Below are positions 8,644 through 17,655 of a DNA stretch of 64,000 nucleotides, in pieces. The stretch's first letter is position 1; each line of letters starts with the position of its first letter. The position numbers were made by a program, and so were the translations under genes. This DNA is from Xanthomonas sacchari (lineage in GTDB: Bacteria; Pseudomonadota; Gammaproteobacteria; Xanthomonadales; Xanthomonadaceae), in the NCBI RefSeq assembly GCF_040529065.1, contig NZ_CP132343.1, positions 3,844,001 to 3,908,000 of the forward strand, written 5' to 3'. The notes below the pieces were generated by a model. It was not told where the DNA came from. It did no database searches and saw nothing but the letters and a program-made list of their open reading frames with translations.

Positions 8644-9615
8644 ATGCCCGCTGCCCCGCCCTGGTTCGTCCGCGCCCGCCTGAAGACCCGGCAATTGATG
8701 CTGCTGCTGGCGATCGAGGAGGAAGGCAACATCCACCGCGCCGCCGAGACCTTGAACATGTCGCAGCCGGCCGCCTCCAAGCTGCTCAAGGACCTGGAGG
8801 ACATGCTGGCGGTGCCGCTGTTCGAGCGCCTGCCGCGCGGCATGCGCGCCACCTGGTACGGCGAGGCGATGATCCGCCACGCCCGCATCGCCCTGGCCAG
8901 CCTCGGCGAGGCCGGCGCCGAGATCGAGGCGCTGAAGGCAGGCTATGCCGGCAGCGTCGGCGTCGGCGCGATCGCAGGCCCAGCGATGAGCCTGCTGCCG
9001 TCGGCGCTGGCACAGGTCGGCGCGCAGCATCCGCTGCTGCGGGTGAGCCTGCGCGTGGACGGCAGCGACGTGCTGCTGGAGCAACTGGCGCAGAACAAAC
9101 TGGACATCGTGGTGGCGCGGCTGTTCGCACGGCACGACAAGCGCCACCTGCACTACCAGGCGCTGGCTGAGGAAAAGGTCTGCGCCATCGCCCGCCCCGG
9201 CCATCCGCTGCTGGCGGGGCCGGTGCCGACGCTGGCGGTGTTGGCCGAGACGCCGTGGATCGTGCCGCCGGACGGCAGCGTGTTGCGCCACCGCTTCGAA
9301 CTGATGTTCCAGAACGCCGGGCTGGAAGCGCCCAAGCGGGTGATCGAGACTTCGGCGCTGGTGGTGCTGCCGCAGTTGCTGCGGCATGGCGACGCGCTGG
9401 CGGTGGTACCGGAGGACGTGGCCCGGCATTTCGCCGACCACGGCAGCGTGGCGATCGTGCCGGTGGCGCTGTCCTGCCGCATGGACGCCTTCGGCCTGAT
9501 CACCCGTCGCGACTGGCTGCTGTCGCCGGGCGCGCGGATCGTGCTGCAGGCGCTGCAGGAGGCGGCGACCTCGGTCTACGGTATCGCCGCACCGTCGCTG
9601 TCGACGGACGACTGA
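8644..9615 (+). CDS. LysR-type transcriptional regulator, GbpR-like
   Basis: A 323-residue LysR family regulator. The N-terminal winged helix-turn-helix spans about residues 13-74 (QLMLLLAIEEEGNIHRAAE, then NMSQPAASKLLKDLE), and the rest is the effector-binding domain. Agrobacterium GbpR, which controls the sugar-binding protein ChvE next to gguABC, has the same gene context, so this protein probably senses a sugar or sugar acid and controls the divergent operon and the SDR and dehydratase genes. It starts 152 bases from the AraD1-like start, with AT-rich DNA between them. The ATG at 8644 gives an N-terminus of normal length for the family. Confidence 0.85.
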   Translation: MPAAPPWFVRARLKTRQLMLLLAIEEEGNIHRAAETLNMSQPAASKLLKDLEDMLAVPLFERLPRGMRATWYGEAMIRHARIALASLGEAGAEIEALKAGYAGSVGVGAIAGPAMSLLPSALAQVGAQHPLLRVSLRVDGSDVLLEQLAQNKLDIVVARLFARHDKRHLHYQALAEEKVCAIARPGHPLLAGPVPTLAVLAETPWIVPPDGSVLRHRFELMFQNAGLEAPKRVIETSALVVLPQLLRHGDALAVVPEDVARHFADHGSVAIVPVALSCRMDAFGLITRRDWLLSPGARIVLQALQEAATSVYGIAAPSLSTDD

Positions 9616-9626
9616 TTGCGTCTGCG

Positions 9627-9771
9627 GTAGGAGCGGCTTCAGCCGCGACGCGCAATGCGTGACGCACCTGCCGCTGCCAGGGCAGCCGATCGCGTCGGGA
9701 CTGAAGTCCCTCCCACAACACCGCCGCCGTTCCCGGCGCGCGGCCTTTGTGGGAGCGGCTTCAGCCGCGAC
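9627..9771. repeat. Cluster of three REP-like hairpin repeats (GTAG and TGTGGGAG types)
   Basis: Three copies lie between convergent genes: GTAGGAGCGGCTTCAGCCGC at 9627, an inverted copy of the TGTGGGAGGGACTTCAGTCCC type at 9694-9719, and TGTGGGAGCGGCTTCAGCCG from about 9748. Each is an imperfect hairpin with a TTCA loop. GTAG-headed hairpins of this kind are known as SMAG/REP elements in Stenotrophomonas and relatives, where a RAYT transposase mobilises them. They could also end transcription of the two facing genes. Confidence 0.85.
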
Positions 9772-9796
9772 GCGCGAAGCCCGAATCCCGCACCAC

Positions 9797-10594
9797 TCAG
9801 GTCCAGCCGCCGTCCACCACGAACTCCTGCGCGGTGATCGCGCGCGCCTCGTCCGAGGCCAGGAACAGCGCCATGCGCGCGATGTCTTCCGGCATCACCT
9901 TGTCCGGCAGGCACTGGTTGCGCGCCAGTTCGCGCTCGCCGGCCTCGTCCAGCCACAGGGTGACCTGGCGTTCGGTCATCACCCAGCCCGGGGTCAGCAC
10001 GTTGATGCGGATGCGCGCCGCGCCCAGGTCGCGGGCCAGGCCGCGGGTCAGGCCGTTCACCGAAGACTTGGCGGTGGCGTAAACCGGGTAGCCGCCGGTC
10101 TTGCTCTGCCAGCCGGTGGAGCCGAGGTTGACGATGGAACCGCCGCCCAGCCGCTGCATGCCCGGCACCACCGCCTGGATGGCGAAGAACGCCGCACGCT
10201 GGTTGATCGACACGCAGCGCTCCCAGTACTCCGGGGTCACCGCCTCCAGCGCGTGGCGGTCGTCGCTGCCGACGTTGTTGAGCAGCACGTGGAAGTCGCC
10301 CAGCTCGGCCGCCGCGTCGCCGATCGCCGCCTGCAGCGCGGCCACGTCGGTGACGTCGCAGCGACGCCACCACGGCGCGGTCAGGCCGGCCACGGCCAGG
10401 CGCTCGGCTAGGGTGGCGCTGGCCTCGGCCGCGACGTCGACGAAGGCCACCTGCGCGCCCTGCGCGGCGAAGGCTTCGACCAGCGCCGCACCGATGCCGG
10501 AGCCGCCGCCGGTGATGAAGACGCGGCGCCCGTGCAGGCTGCCGTAGGTTGCGTTGCCGAGGGAGGAAGGCGCTGCGCTTGCCGAGTTGTCCAT
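9797..10594 (-). CDS. SDR-family dehydrogenase, probable aldose 1-dehydrogenase
   Basis: A 265-residue classical short-chain dehydrogenase. It has the nucleotide-binding glycine motif TGGGSGIG (about residues 29-36), the structural NNVG motif, a Ser in NLGSTGW and the catalytic YATAK tetrad residues (Tyr and Lys around 170-174), and ends in VVDGGWT as usual for the family. Placed divergently from an arabonate-type dehydratase, it is best read as the enzyme that oxidises the free sugar to its lactone, the first step of the oxidative pathway; no lactonase gene is seen nearby. The ribosome-binding site is weak. Specificity is inferred from context only. Confidence 0.78.
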   Translation of the reverse strand: MDNSASAAPSSLGNATYGSLHGRRVFITGGGSGIGAALVEAFAAQGAQVAFVDVAAEASATLAERLAVAGLTAPWWRRCDVTDVAALQAAIGDAAAELGDFHVLLNNVGSDDRHALEAVTPEYWERCVSINQRAAFFAIQAVVPGMQRLGGGSIVNLGSTGWQSKTGGYPVYATAKSSVNGLTRGLARDLGAARIRINVLTPGWVMTERQVTLWLDEAGERELARNQCLPDKVMPEDIARMALFLASDEARAITAQEFVVDGGWT

Positions 10595-10625
10595 GCCGTT
10601 TCGCTCTAGGTGGATAGGATTTCGA

Positions 10626-10659
10626 TATATGAAAACAAATATCCATTCGGAGATATTTG
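10626..10659. promoter_or_regulatory. AT-rich operator with perfect 8-bp inverted repeat
   Basis: TATATG at 10626-10631 is followed by CAAATATC (10636-10643), an 8-base spacer and GATATTTG (10652-10659), which pairs perfectly with the first arm. The left part matches the motif at 8582-8598. It lies in a markedly AT-rich stretch between the divergent SDR and dehydratase starts, a good position for the LysR-type regulator to control both. Confidence 0.6.
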
Positions 10660-10768
10660 CTATTTTTCACGTATCAATATGCCCGCTAGCATCCCCGGCG
10701 TAAAGCATCCGGGGGCGGCTTGCGCACAAGGCGGATCCCGGCGTCCTGGACTCGAGGAATCCGCCGAC

Positions 10769-12493
10769 ATGGGCTCACCCAGCAAACCGCCGCGCCGCAG
10801 CCAGGCGTGGTTCGGGCGCGAAGGCAAGCAGGGCTTCTACTACCGCAGCTGGCTCAAGAGCGCCGGCCATCCGCACGACATGTTCGATGGCCGTCCGGTG
10901 ATCGGCATCTGCAACACCTGGTCGGAACTGACCCCGTGCAACGGCCACCTGCGCGAACTGGCCGAACACGTCAAACGCGGCGTCTACGAGGCCGGCGGGT
11001 TCCCGCTGGAGTTCCCGGTGATGTCGCTGGGCGAGACGCAGATGCGCCCCACCGCGATGCTGTTCCGCAACCTCGCCAGCATGGACGTGGAGGAATCGAT
11101 CCGCGCCAATCCGCTGGATGGCGTGGTGCTGCTGATGGGCTGCGACAAGACCACCCCGTCCTTGCTGATGGGCGCGGCCAGCGTGGACCTGCCGACCATC
11201 GGCGTGTCCGGCGGGCCGTCGCTGTCGGGCAACTGGCGCGGCCAGCCGCTGGGCTCGGGCACCGGCGTGATCGAGATGTCGGAGATGGTGCGCGCGGGCA
11301 CCCTGAGTCAGGACGATTTCGTCGAGGCCGAGGCCTGCATGCAGCGCTCCAAGGGCAGCTGCATGACCATGGGCACCGCCTCGACCATGGCCAGCATGGT
11401 CGAGGCGCTGGGCATGTCGCTGCCGGAGAACGCGGCGATCCCGGCGGTGGACGCGCGCCGCGCGCGGCTGGCGCGGCTCAGCGGCCGGCGCATCGTGCAG
11501 ATGGTGGAAGAGGATCTGCGCATGTCGCAGATCCTCACCGCCGACGCCTTCGCCAACGCGATCAAGGTCAATGCGGCGATCGGCGGCTCCACCAACGCGG
11601 TGCTGCACCTGCTCGCCCTGGCCGGCCGCGTGGGCGTGCCGCTGCAACTGGACGACTGGGACCGGCTGGGCTCGCGGCTGCCGTGCCTGGTCAATCTCAA
11701 ACCGTCCGGCCATTACCTGATGGAAGACTTCTACTATGCCGGCGGGCTGCCGGCGGTGATGCGCGAACTCGGCAGCGAACTGGCGCTGGACGCGCGCACC
11801 GTCAACGGCCGCACCCTGGGCGAGAACGTGGCGCAGGCGCCGTGCTGGAACCGCGAGGTGATCCACCCGCTGGACGCGCCGGTGCGCGCGGAGGCCGGCA
11901 TCGCCGTGCTGCGCGGCAACCTGGCGCCGGACGGCGCGGTGATCAAGCCGTCGGCCGCCTCGCCGCACCTGCTGCGGCACCGCGGGCGCGCGGTGGTGTT
12001 CGAGAGCATCGAGGACTTCAAGGCGCGCATCGACGACGAGGCGCTGGACATCGACGCCGACTGCATCATGGTGCTCAAGCATTGCGGCCCGCGCGGCTAC
12101 CCGGGCATGGCCGAGGTCGGCAACATGCCGCTGCCGCCGAAGCTGCTGCGCGCCGGCGTCACCGACATGGTGCGCATCTCCGACGCGCGCATGAGCGGCA
12201 CCGCCTACGGCACGGTGGTGCTGCACGCCTCGCCGGAGGCCGCCGCCGGCGGCACCCTGGCGCTGGTGCGCGACGGCGACATCATCGAACTCGACGTCCC
12301 CGGCCGCGCGTTGCACCTGGAAGTCAGCGACGAGGAACTGCTGCGCCGGCGCAGCGAATGGACGCCGCCACCGGCCCCGACGCGCGGCTGGAGCAAGCTC
12401 TACGTGGAGCACGTGCAGCAGGCGCACCTGGGCGCGGACCTGGACTTCCTGGTCGGCGGCAGCGGCGACGCCGTGGCGCGCGATTCGCATTAG
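10769..12493 (+). CDS. L-arabonate-type dehydratase (IlvD/Edd family)
   Basis: A 574-residue member of the IlvD/Edd sugar-acid dehydratase family, close in length to characterised L-arabonate dehydratases. Three cysteines for the iron-sulfur cluster are in place: Cys57 in ELTPCNGH, Cys125 in MGCDKTTPS (followed by the Lys that is carbamylated in the family) and the Cys in SKGSCMTMG near residue 198. It would convert an aldonate to the 2-keto-3-deoxy acid used by the AraD1-like enzyme. The ATG at 10769 has a GAGGA ribosome-binding site; the longer upstream frame runs through the operator region and is not credible. Substrate could also be fuconate or galactonate. Confidence 0.85.
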   Translation: MGSPSKPPRRSQAWFGREGKQGFYYRSWLKSAGHPHDMFDGRPVIGICNTWSELTPCNGHLRELAEHVKRGVYEAGGFPLEFPVMSLGETQMRPTAMLFRNLASMDVEESIRANPLDGVVLLMGCDKTTPSLLMGAASVDLPTIGVSGGPSLSGNWRGQPLGSGTGVIEMSEMVRAGTLSQDDFVEAEACMQRSKGSCMTMGTASTMASMVEALGMSLPENAAIPAVDARRARLARLSGRRIVQMVEEDLRMSQILTADAFANAIKVNAAIGGSTNAVLHLLALAGRVGVPLQLDDWDRLGSRLPCLVNLKPSGHYLMEDFYYAGGLPAVMRELGSELALDARTVNGRTLGENVAQAPCWNREVIHPLDAPVRAEAGIAVLRGNLAPDGAVIKPSAASPHLLRHRGRAVVFESIEDFKARIDDEALDIDADCIMVLKHCGPRGYPGMAEVGNMPLPPKLLRAGVTDMVRISDARMSGTAYGTVVLHASPEAAAGGTLALVRDGDIIELDVPGRALHLEVSDEELLRRRSEWTPPPAPTRGWSKLYVEHVQQAHLGADLDFLVGGSGDAVARDSH

Positions 12494-12525
12494 CGGACGC
12501 GGCCAGATGCATCCACCATGCTGTC

Positions 12526-12635
12526 GTAGGAGCGGCTTCAGCCGCGACAGACGCTACCGGTAGAGCCCATCGCGGCTGAAGCCGCTCCTACAGCGAGCCC
12601 GCCGTGCGCACTGTGGGAGGGACTTCAGTCCCGAC
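12526..12635. repeat. Three REP-like hairpins, two forming an inverted pair
   Basis: A GTAG-headed copy begins at 12526, an inverted copy ends in CTCCTAC at about 12571-12591, and a TGTGGGAGGGACTTCAGTCC copy begins at 12612. The first two can fold into a larger stem, as in paired REP (BIME-like) units. They follow the dehydratase stop directly. The remaining bases to 12804 hold no gene and presumably the promoter of the sigma-factor gene, which I cannot pinpoint. Confidence 0.85.
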
Positions 12636-12804
12636 GCATTGCGCCATCGGAAAGCGCACCACTTCGTGCGTCGCGGCTGTATGGCAGTCGATTCCACTAG
12701 GAAGTGGCGAATGCCGCCTTCTTCCACGCGCATCGCCCCCACGTCACCGAACCGTCATCTGCAGCTTCTAGCCTGCCCGGCACCCCAGGGACAAGGCAGG
12801 CGCG

Positions 12805-13329
12805 GTGGCGGCTCACCCCAAACGCACATGGGCGCGCATGTTCGCCGAACACGGCCCGGTGCTGCGCGGCTTCTTCGTGCGCCGCGGCGCACGCGAGGAC
12901 GCCGAGGACATGGTGCAGGAGACCTATCTGCGGCTGCTGCGCGCGCATCGGCAGCAGGGCGAGGCCATCGCCAATCCCGAAGCCTATCTGTACACCGTCG
13001 CGCAGAACCTGGCGCGCGAACAGGCCGCGCGTCGCCGCCAGGCGCCGCTGCGCATCGACGAGATGGAGCAGTTCTCGCAATTGCTGGCGGCGGGAGACGA
13101 CGTGGAAGACAGCGCACACCGGCGGCAGCGCCAGCAACAGTTGCAGGCCCTGCTCGCCGACCTGCCCGCGCGCACCCGCGCGGTGCTGGTGATGCAGTAC
13201 CGCGACGGGATGAGCTACAAACAGATCGCCGAACGCATGGGCGTGTCGCCGCACATGGTCAAGAAACACGTGGTGCGCGGCCTGTCGGCGTGCCGACGCG
13301 CGCTGGCCGACAGCGGAGACCGCGGGTGA
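12805..13329 (+). CDS. FecI-like ECF RNA polymerase sigma factor
   Basis: A 174-residue extracytoplasmic-function sigma factor. Region 2 is visible around residues 15-75 (EDAEDMVQETYLRLLRA) and region 4 near the end (LPARTRAVLVMQYRDGMSYKQIAERMGVS, with a helix-turn-helix). The start is taken as GTG at 12805 with an AAGGCAGG site upstream; an in-frame ATG at 12838 is the alternative. It overlaps the FecR-like gene by four bases, and the TonB receptor follows, so the three form a surface-signalling system in which ligand-bound receptor releases the sigma factor to switch on receptor expression. Confidence 0.88.
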   Translation: MAAHPKRTWARMFAEHGPVLRGFFVRRGAREDAEDMVQETYLRLLRAHRQQGEAIANPEAYLYTVAQNLAREQAARRRQAPLRIDEMEQFSQLLAAGDDVEDSAHRRQRQQQLQALLADLPARTRAVLVMQYRDGMSYKQIAERMGVSPHMVKKHVVRGLSACRRALADSGDRG

Positions 13330-14393
13330 ACGACAGCGCCTTCTCCTCGCGCAGCGCCATCGCCGATGCCGCGCACTGGCATGCGGTGCAGCGCATGCAG
13401 CCGCTGGATGCGAAACAGGAACAGCAGTTGCTGGACTGGCTGACCGCCTCGCCGCAGCATCTGCGCGAGTATCTGGCGATGCAGCGCGTGGCCGGCGACC
13501 TCGGCGAAGCGCTGCGCGGCATGGACCTGGACGTGGATGCCTTGCTGGCCAGCGACGCCGCCGCCGATGGTGCCGCGAGCGACAACGTGATCGCCCTGCC
13601 CGTGCCGCGGCGCGCGCCAGCGGCGGCACCGGCGCGCGCGCCGCGCGCCCACGCCGCCTCGCGCTGGCGCCTGGCCGCGGCCGCCGCGGTGTGCGCGATG
13701 GCGGTGCTGGTCGGCTGGGCCTGGCCGCGCACCCAGACCTACCGCACCGCGCTCGGCGAACAGCGCAGCGTGCAACTGGCCGACGGCAGCGTGGTACGGC
13801 TCAACGCGCAGACCCAGGTGCAGGCCACACTGACCCCGTGGAGGCGCACGCTGCAGTTGCTGCAGGGCCAGGCCAGCTTCGTGGTCGCCGCCGACCGCCG
13901 CCCGCTGCAGGTGCAGGCCGGCGGCCTGCGCGTGCAGGACATCGGCACCACCTTCGACATCGCCCTGCACCCCGACCAGGCACGTATCGAGGTATCGTCC
14001 GGGCGCGTGCAGGTGTGGCGCGAGGATCGGCCGCAGCAGCCGATGCTGGCCGATCTCGGTGCCGGCCAGAGCGCACGCATCGACATCGCCGACGGCCGGG
14101 TCGAACTGGGCAACGAGGATGTCGCCGCCATGCACGCGTGGTGGCAACACCGCATCGTGTTCCGCGACGAACCGCTGGCCAACGTCGCCGAGGATTTCAA
14201 CCGGCTCAATCGCACCCGCCTGCTGATCGACGATGGCGATGCCGGGGCGATGCGGCTGACCGGCAACCTGCGTGGCGACGACGTCGCCGCACTGCGTGCG
14301 TTCCTCGACGCGCAGCCGACATTGCAGGTATACGCAAGCGCCGACGGCATCCACGTGCGCAGCCGCGCGCCCACCCAGACGCACCTGCAGTAG
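13326..14393 (+). CDS. FecR-like anti-sigma factor / sigma regulator
   Basis: A 355-residue single-pass inner-membrane protein. The N-terminal cytoplasmic part has the DUF4880-like helices (AHWHAVQRM, QLLDWL), a transmembrane segment lies around residues 115-137 (WRLAAAAAVCAMAVLVGWAW), and the periplasmic FecR domain follows (RSVQLADGSVVRLNAQT, DIGTTFDI, EVSSGRVQVW). The C-terminal end resembles the STN-like domain of FecR proteins (FRDEPLANVAEDFNRLN). It starts with GTG overlapping the sigma-factor stop (GTGA). It would hold the sigma factor until the receptor signals through its STN domain. Confidence 0.87.
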   Translation: MNDSAFSSRSAIADAAHWHAVQRMQPLDAKQEQQLLDWLTASPQHLREYLAMQRVAGDLGEALRGMDLDVDALLASDAAADGAASDNVIALPVPRRAPAAAPARAPRAHAASRWRLAAAAAVCAMAVLVGWAWPRTQTYRTALGEQRSVQLADGSVVRLNAQTQVQATLTPWRRTLQLLQGQASFVVAADRRPLQVQAGGLRVQDIGTTFDIALHPDQARIEVSSGRVQVWREDRPQQPMLADLGAGQSARIDIADGRVELGNEDVAAMHAWWQHRIVFRDEPLANVAEDFNRLNRTRLLIDDGDAGAMRLTGNLRGDDVAALRAFLDAQPTLQVYASADGIHVRSRAPTQTHLQ

Positions 14394-14664
14394 CGCGACA
14401 AGCGCGTCGCGCGCGATGCACATCGCACGCATCGTCCAGACCTGGGTCGGTACGCCGTCGCGTGCCATCAACGCGTCACACGCATCGTGCACGCGTATCC
14501 GTGCGCGCACGCGACGCCAGCACGCCCTGCACGTGTCACAGAAAATTCATCGAAAAACGGTGCCCGATCTTCGCCGTCGCGCCTCGTAGTCCGGGGACAG
14601 CGCAGGCAAACGCCCGAGGGAGATGCCGCGCGCACCACCACCCCCGCTTCCACAGGACCCGACG
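14394..14664. other. Gap before TonB receptor, probable sigma-dependent promoter region
   Basis: The 271 bases between the FecR-like and receptor genes carry no credible reading frame. A less GC-rich patch (GAAAATTCATCGAAAAACGG, about 14541-14560) lies roughly 105-125 bases before the receptor ATG and is the likeliest promoter for the cognate FecI-type sigma factor, but no consensus can be assigned from one copy. Confidence 0.3.
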
Positions 14665-17562
14665 ATGCGCCGCACCCTGTTCCTTTCCATCGCCCTCGCC
14701 CTGCACGCCGGCACCGCCGGCGCGCAGACCGCGCCCGTCGCGGTCGATGCGATTCCCGCGCAGCCGCTGGCGCGCGCGCTCAACGCGCTATCGCGGCAGA
14801 CCGGCCTGCAGTTCGTCTACGCCGCCGGCAGCACCGGCAATCCGCAGACGCATGGCAGCCGCGCCGGCGCGGCGCCGGAACAGGCGCTGCAGCAACTGCT
14901 CGACGGCACCGGGCTGCGCTATCGCTTCCTGACCCCGACCACGGTGACCATCGAGGCCGCGAGCGCGCCGGCCGAGACCGCCAGCACCGCGCCGGCCGCG
15001 ATGACCGCCGCACCGACGCAGGCACCGACACCGACCGCAGATGCGCCGGTCAAGCAACTGGACGGCATCCAGGTGCTCGGCAGCTACGCCGGCAGCCTCA
15101 GCGCCGCGCTGCGCGAGAAGCGCTACGCCGACAGCGTGGTCGACGTGATCGCCGCCGAGGACATCGGCAAGCTGCCGGCGCAGAACGTGGCCGAAGCGCT
15201 GCAGCGCGTGCCCGGCGTGTCGATCGTGCGCGACCGCGGCGAAGGCGTGTACGTGCGCGTGCGCGGCCTCGGGCCCAACTTCCAGGTGACCACGCTCAAC
15301 GGCCAGACCATGGCGGTCAACGAGAACGTGCGCACCTCCGGCCAGACCGGCCGCCAGTTCCGCTACGACACCCTGCCGGCGGAACTGGTCGCCGGCCTGG
15401 ACGTGATCAAGAGCCCCACCGCCGACCTGGACGAAGGCGCGATCGGCGGCATCGTCAACGTGCGCACCTTTCGCCCGCTGGAACTGGGCAAACCCCTGAC
15501 CAACGTGTCGCTGGAGTCGAGCCAGGCGCAGCGCACCCACGCCAACGATCCGCGCGTGTCCGGCCTGTTCAACTGGGTCAACGCCGAGGGCACCTTCGGC
15601 GTGTTGCTGTCCGGCGCCTATGCGCAGCGCAGCCTGCGCCAGGACCGGGTCAACGAAGTGAGCTGGGACTACTACCGCGACGGCGTACCGGGCGTGCCCG
15701 GCGCCCACTACGTGCCCACCGGCCTGCGCCCGACGCTGGAACTGGAACAGCGCGAGCGCACCGGCATCGCCGCCTCCCTGCAATGGAAGCCGAGCGCGGC
15801 CTGGGAAACCAACCTGGACCTGCTGTACGCCAAGCAGACCGTGCACTACGACGAGTACAGCCTGGGCGTGGGCTTCGACAGCCTGGCCAAGCTCAGCAAC
15901 CTGCGCGTGGCGCACGACGGCGTCGCCGGCTTCGACTACCGCAACGGCCAGGTGCAGATCTCGCGCGAGACCTCCGGCATCACCGACGACAACCGCAGCG
16001 CGCGCCTGTCCAGCACCTGGAGCGGCGATGCGTGGACGCTCGGCGCGGTGGCGTTCCACTCGCAGGCGCACAGCTACGATTCCGATCCGATCCGGCGCAC
16101 GCGCCTGCGCAGCGGCACCAATCTGTCGATGCGCGTGGACATGCCGCAGGCCGATGGCGACGACGTGCCCGACTGGCGCTTCACCAACGGCTTCGATCCG
16201 ACCAACCCCGCCAGCGTGGCCGGCCGGCGCCTGGAGTGGCGCGAGATCGACGCGCGCGACAAGGAGGACGCGCTGCAGTTCGACGCCAAGCGCGCGCTCG
16301 GCGACGGCTTCTTCCGCGACCTCAAGGTCGGCGCCAAGTACCGGCAGCGCTCGCGCACCTACGATCGCGCCGACCTGCTGCTGACCAGCATCGCCGGCGT
16401 GCGCTTCCCGGCCGGCAACTTCACCGCGCTGCCGGTGGACGACATGCTCGCCGACGCTAACGGCAACCTGCCGCGGCGGTGGCTGGCGCCGATCGAATCG
16501 ACCTTCTTCGGCACCTGGCCGACCGCCGCGGACCTGGTCAACACGCCCAACAGCGCCGACCTGCAGAACTCCTACGAGGTCAAGGAGAAGATCGGCTCGG
16601 CCTATGCGATGGCCGACTTCGGCAGCGAACTGGCCGGCCGCGAGCTGCGCGGCAACCTCGGCGTGCGCCTGGTGCGCACCGAGCAGACCACCGACGGCCA
16701 TGCCGACGTCAACGGCAGCGCGCAACCGGTGCACTTCGCCCGCAGCTACAGCAACGCGCTGCCCTCGTTCAACGCCGCCTGGGACGTGCGCGACGACATC
16801 GTGCTGCGCAGCTCCGCGGCCAAGGTCATCACCCGCCCCGACCTCACCGACCTGTCGTCCAAGCTCACCTTCAATTCCAGCGGCGAGATCCTCACCGCCA
16901 GCGGCGGCAATCCGTCGCTGCGTCCGTTCGAGGCCTGGCAGTACGACCTGACCTTCGAGTGGTACATCGACGGCACCTCGGCACTGACCGGCGGCGTGTT
17001 CTACAAGGACATCTCCAGCTTCATCCAGACCCAGATGTCGAACCTGCAGTACCAGGGCCAGACCTACCTGCTCTCGTCCAAGACCAACGGCAGCCAGGCC
17101 AGTGTCAAGGGCGTGGAAGTGGCCTACCAGCAGGTGTTCGCCGGCCTGCCGGCGCCGCTGGACGGGCTCGGCATGCAGCTCAACTACACCTGGACCGACA
17201 GCGAGGCCACCTACCGCGACGGCAGCCGCATCTTCACCGACAGCCTCGAAGGCGTGGCCAAGAACACCTACAACGCGGTGCTGTTCTACGAGAAGGGGCC
17301 GCTGATGGCGCGGGTGAGCTACAGCTGGAGCGACGACATCGTCAACGCGGTGGGCACCGCCAACGTCGCCACGCTCAACAGCGACCAGTTCGGCAGCCTC
17401 GACGCGAACGTGGCCTGGAAGGTCAACGACACCCTGTCGGTGTTCGTCAACGCGATCAACCTCACCGGTGCCGTGCAGCGCCAGTACGTCGGCGACCGCC
17501 TGTTCGGCGGCTACACCGACTACGGCCGCACCTGGTCGGTGGGCCTGCGCGCACGATTCTGA
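14665..17562 (+). CDS. TonB-dependent outer-membrane receptor with STN signalling domain
   Basis: A 965-residue receptor. A signal peptide ending in AGAQ is followed by an STN domain (about residues 28-100; IPAQPLARALNALSRQTGLQ), a plug (about 140-270; IAAEDIGKLPAQNVAEALQRVPG, then VRVRGLGPNFQVTTLNGQ) and a long beta-barrel that ends, as normal, in a C-terminal Phe. The plug wording is that of the Xanthomonas/Caulobacter receptor family, many of which import complex carbohydrates. The STN domain and the upstream FecI/FecR pair make it a transducer-type receptor. ATG 14665 is preferred to 14623 because it opens a clean signal peptide. The phosphatase and lectin-phosphodiesterase genes downstream suggest that a phosphorylated plant compound such as phytate is the ligand. 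Confidence 0.92.
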   Translation: MRRTLFLSIALALHAGTAGAQTAPVAVDAIPAQPLARALNALSRQTGLQFVYAAGSTGNPQTHGSRAGAAPEQALQQLLDGTGLRYRFLTPTTVTIEAASAPAETASTAPAAMTAAPTQAPTPTADAPVKQLDGIQVLGSYAGSLSAALREKRYADSVVDVIAAEDIGKLPAQNVAEALQRVPGVSIVRDRGEGVYVRVRGLGPNFQVTTLNGQTMAVNENVRTSGQTGRQFRYDTLPAELVAGLDVIKSPTADLDEGAIGGIVNVRTFRPLELGKPLTNVSLESSQAQRTHANDPRVSGLFNWVNAEGTFGVLLSGAYAQRSLRQDRVNEVSWDYYRDGVPGVPGAHYVPTGLRPTLELEQRERTGIAASLQWKPSAAWETNLDLLYAKQTVHYDEYSLGVGFDSLAKLSNLRVAHDGVAGFDYRNGQVQISRETSGITDDNRSARLSSTWSGDAWTLGAVAFHSQAHSYDSDPIRRTRLRSGTNLSMRVDMPQADGDDVPDWRFTNGFDPTNPASVAGRRLEWREIDARDKEDALQFDAKRALGDGFFRDLKVGAKYRQRSRTYDRADLLLTSIAGVRFPAGNFTALPVDDMLADANGNLPRRWLAPIESTFFGTWPTAADLVNTPNSADLQNSYEVKEKIGSAYAMADFGSELAGRELRGNLGVRLVRTEQTTDGHADVNGSAQPVHFARSYSNALPSFNAAWDVRDDIVLRSSAAKVITRPDLTDLSSKLTFNSSGEILTASGGNPSLRPFEAWQYDLTFEWYIDGTSALTGGVFYKDISSFIQTQMSNLQYQGQTYLLSSKTNGSQASVKGVEVAYQQVFAGLPAPLDGLGMQLNYTWTDSEATYRDGSRIFTDSLEGVAKNTYNAVLFYEKGPLMARVSYSWSDDIVNAVGTANVATLNSDQFGSLDANVAWKVNDTLSVFVNAINLTGAVQRQYVGDRLFGGYTDYGRTWSVGLRARF

Positions 17563-17655
17563 TCCGCCGCGCCGCGGCCCACGTGCCGCAGCCCGCCACC
17601 GCACCGTGCGCCGCACACCGCCGCGCGGCGCACCGCCTCTGCCTGGAGCTTGCCG

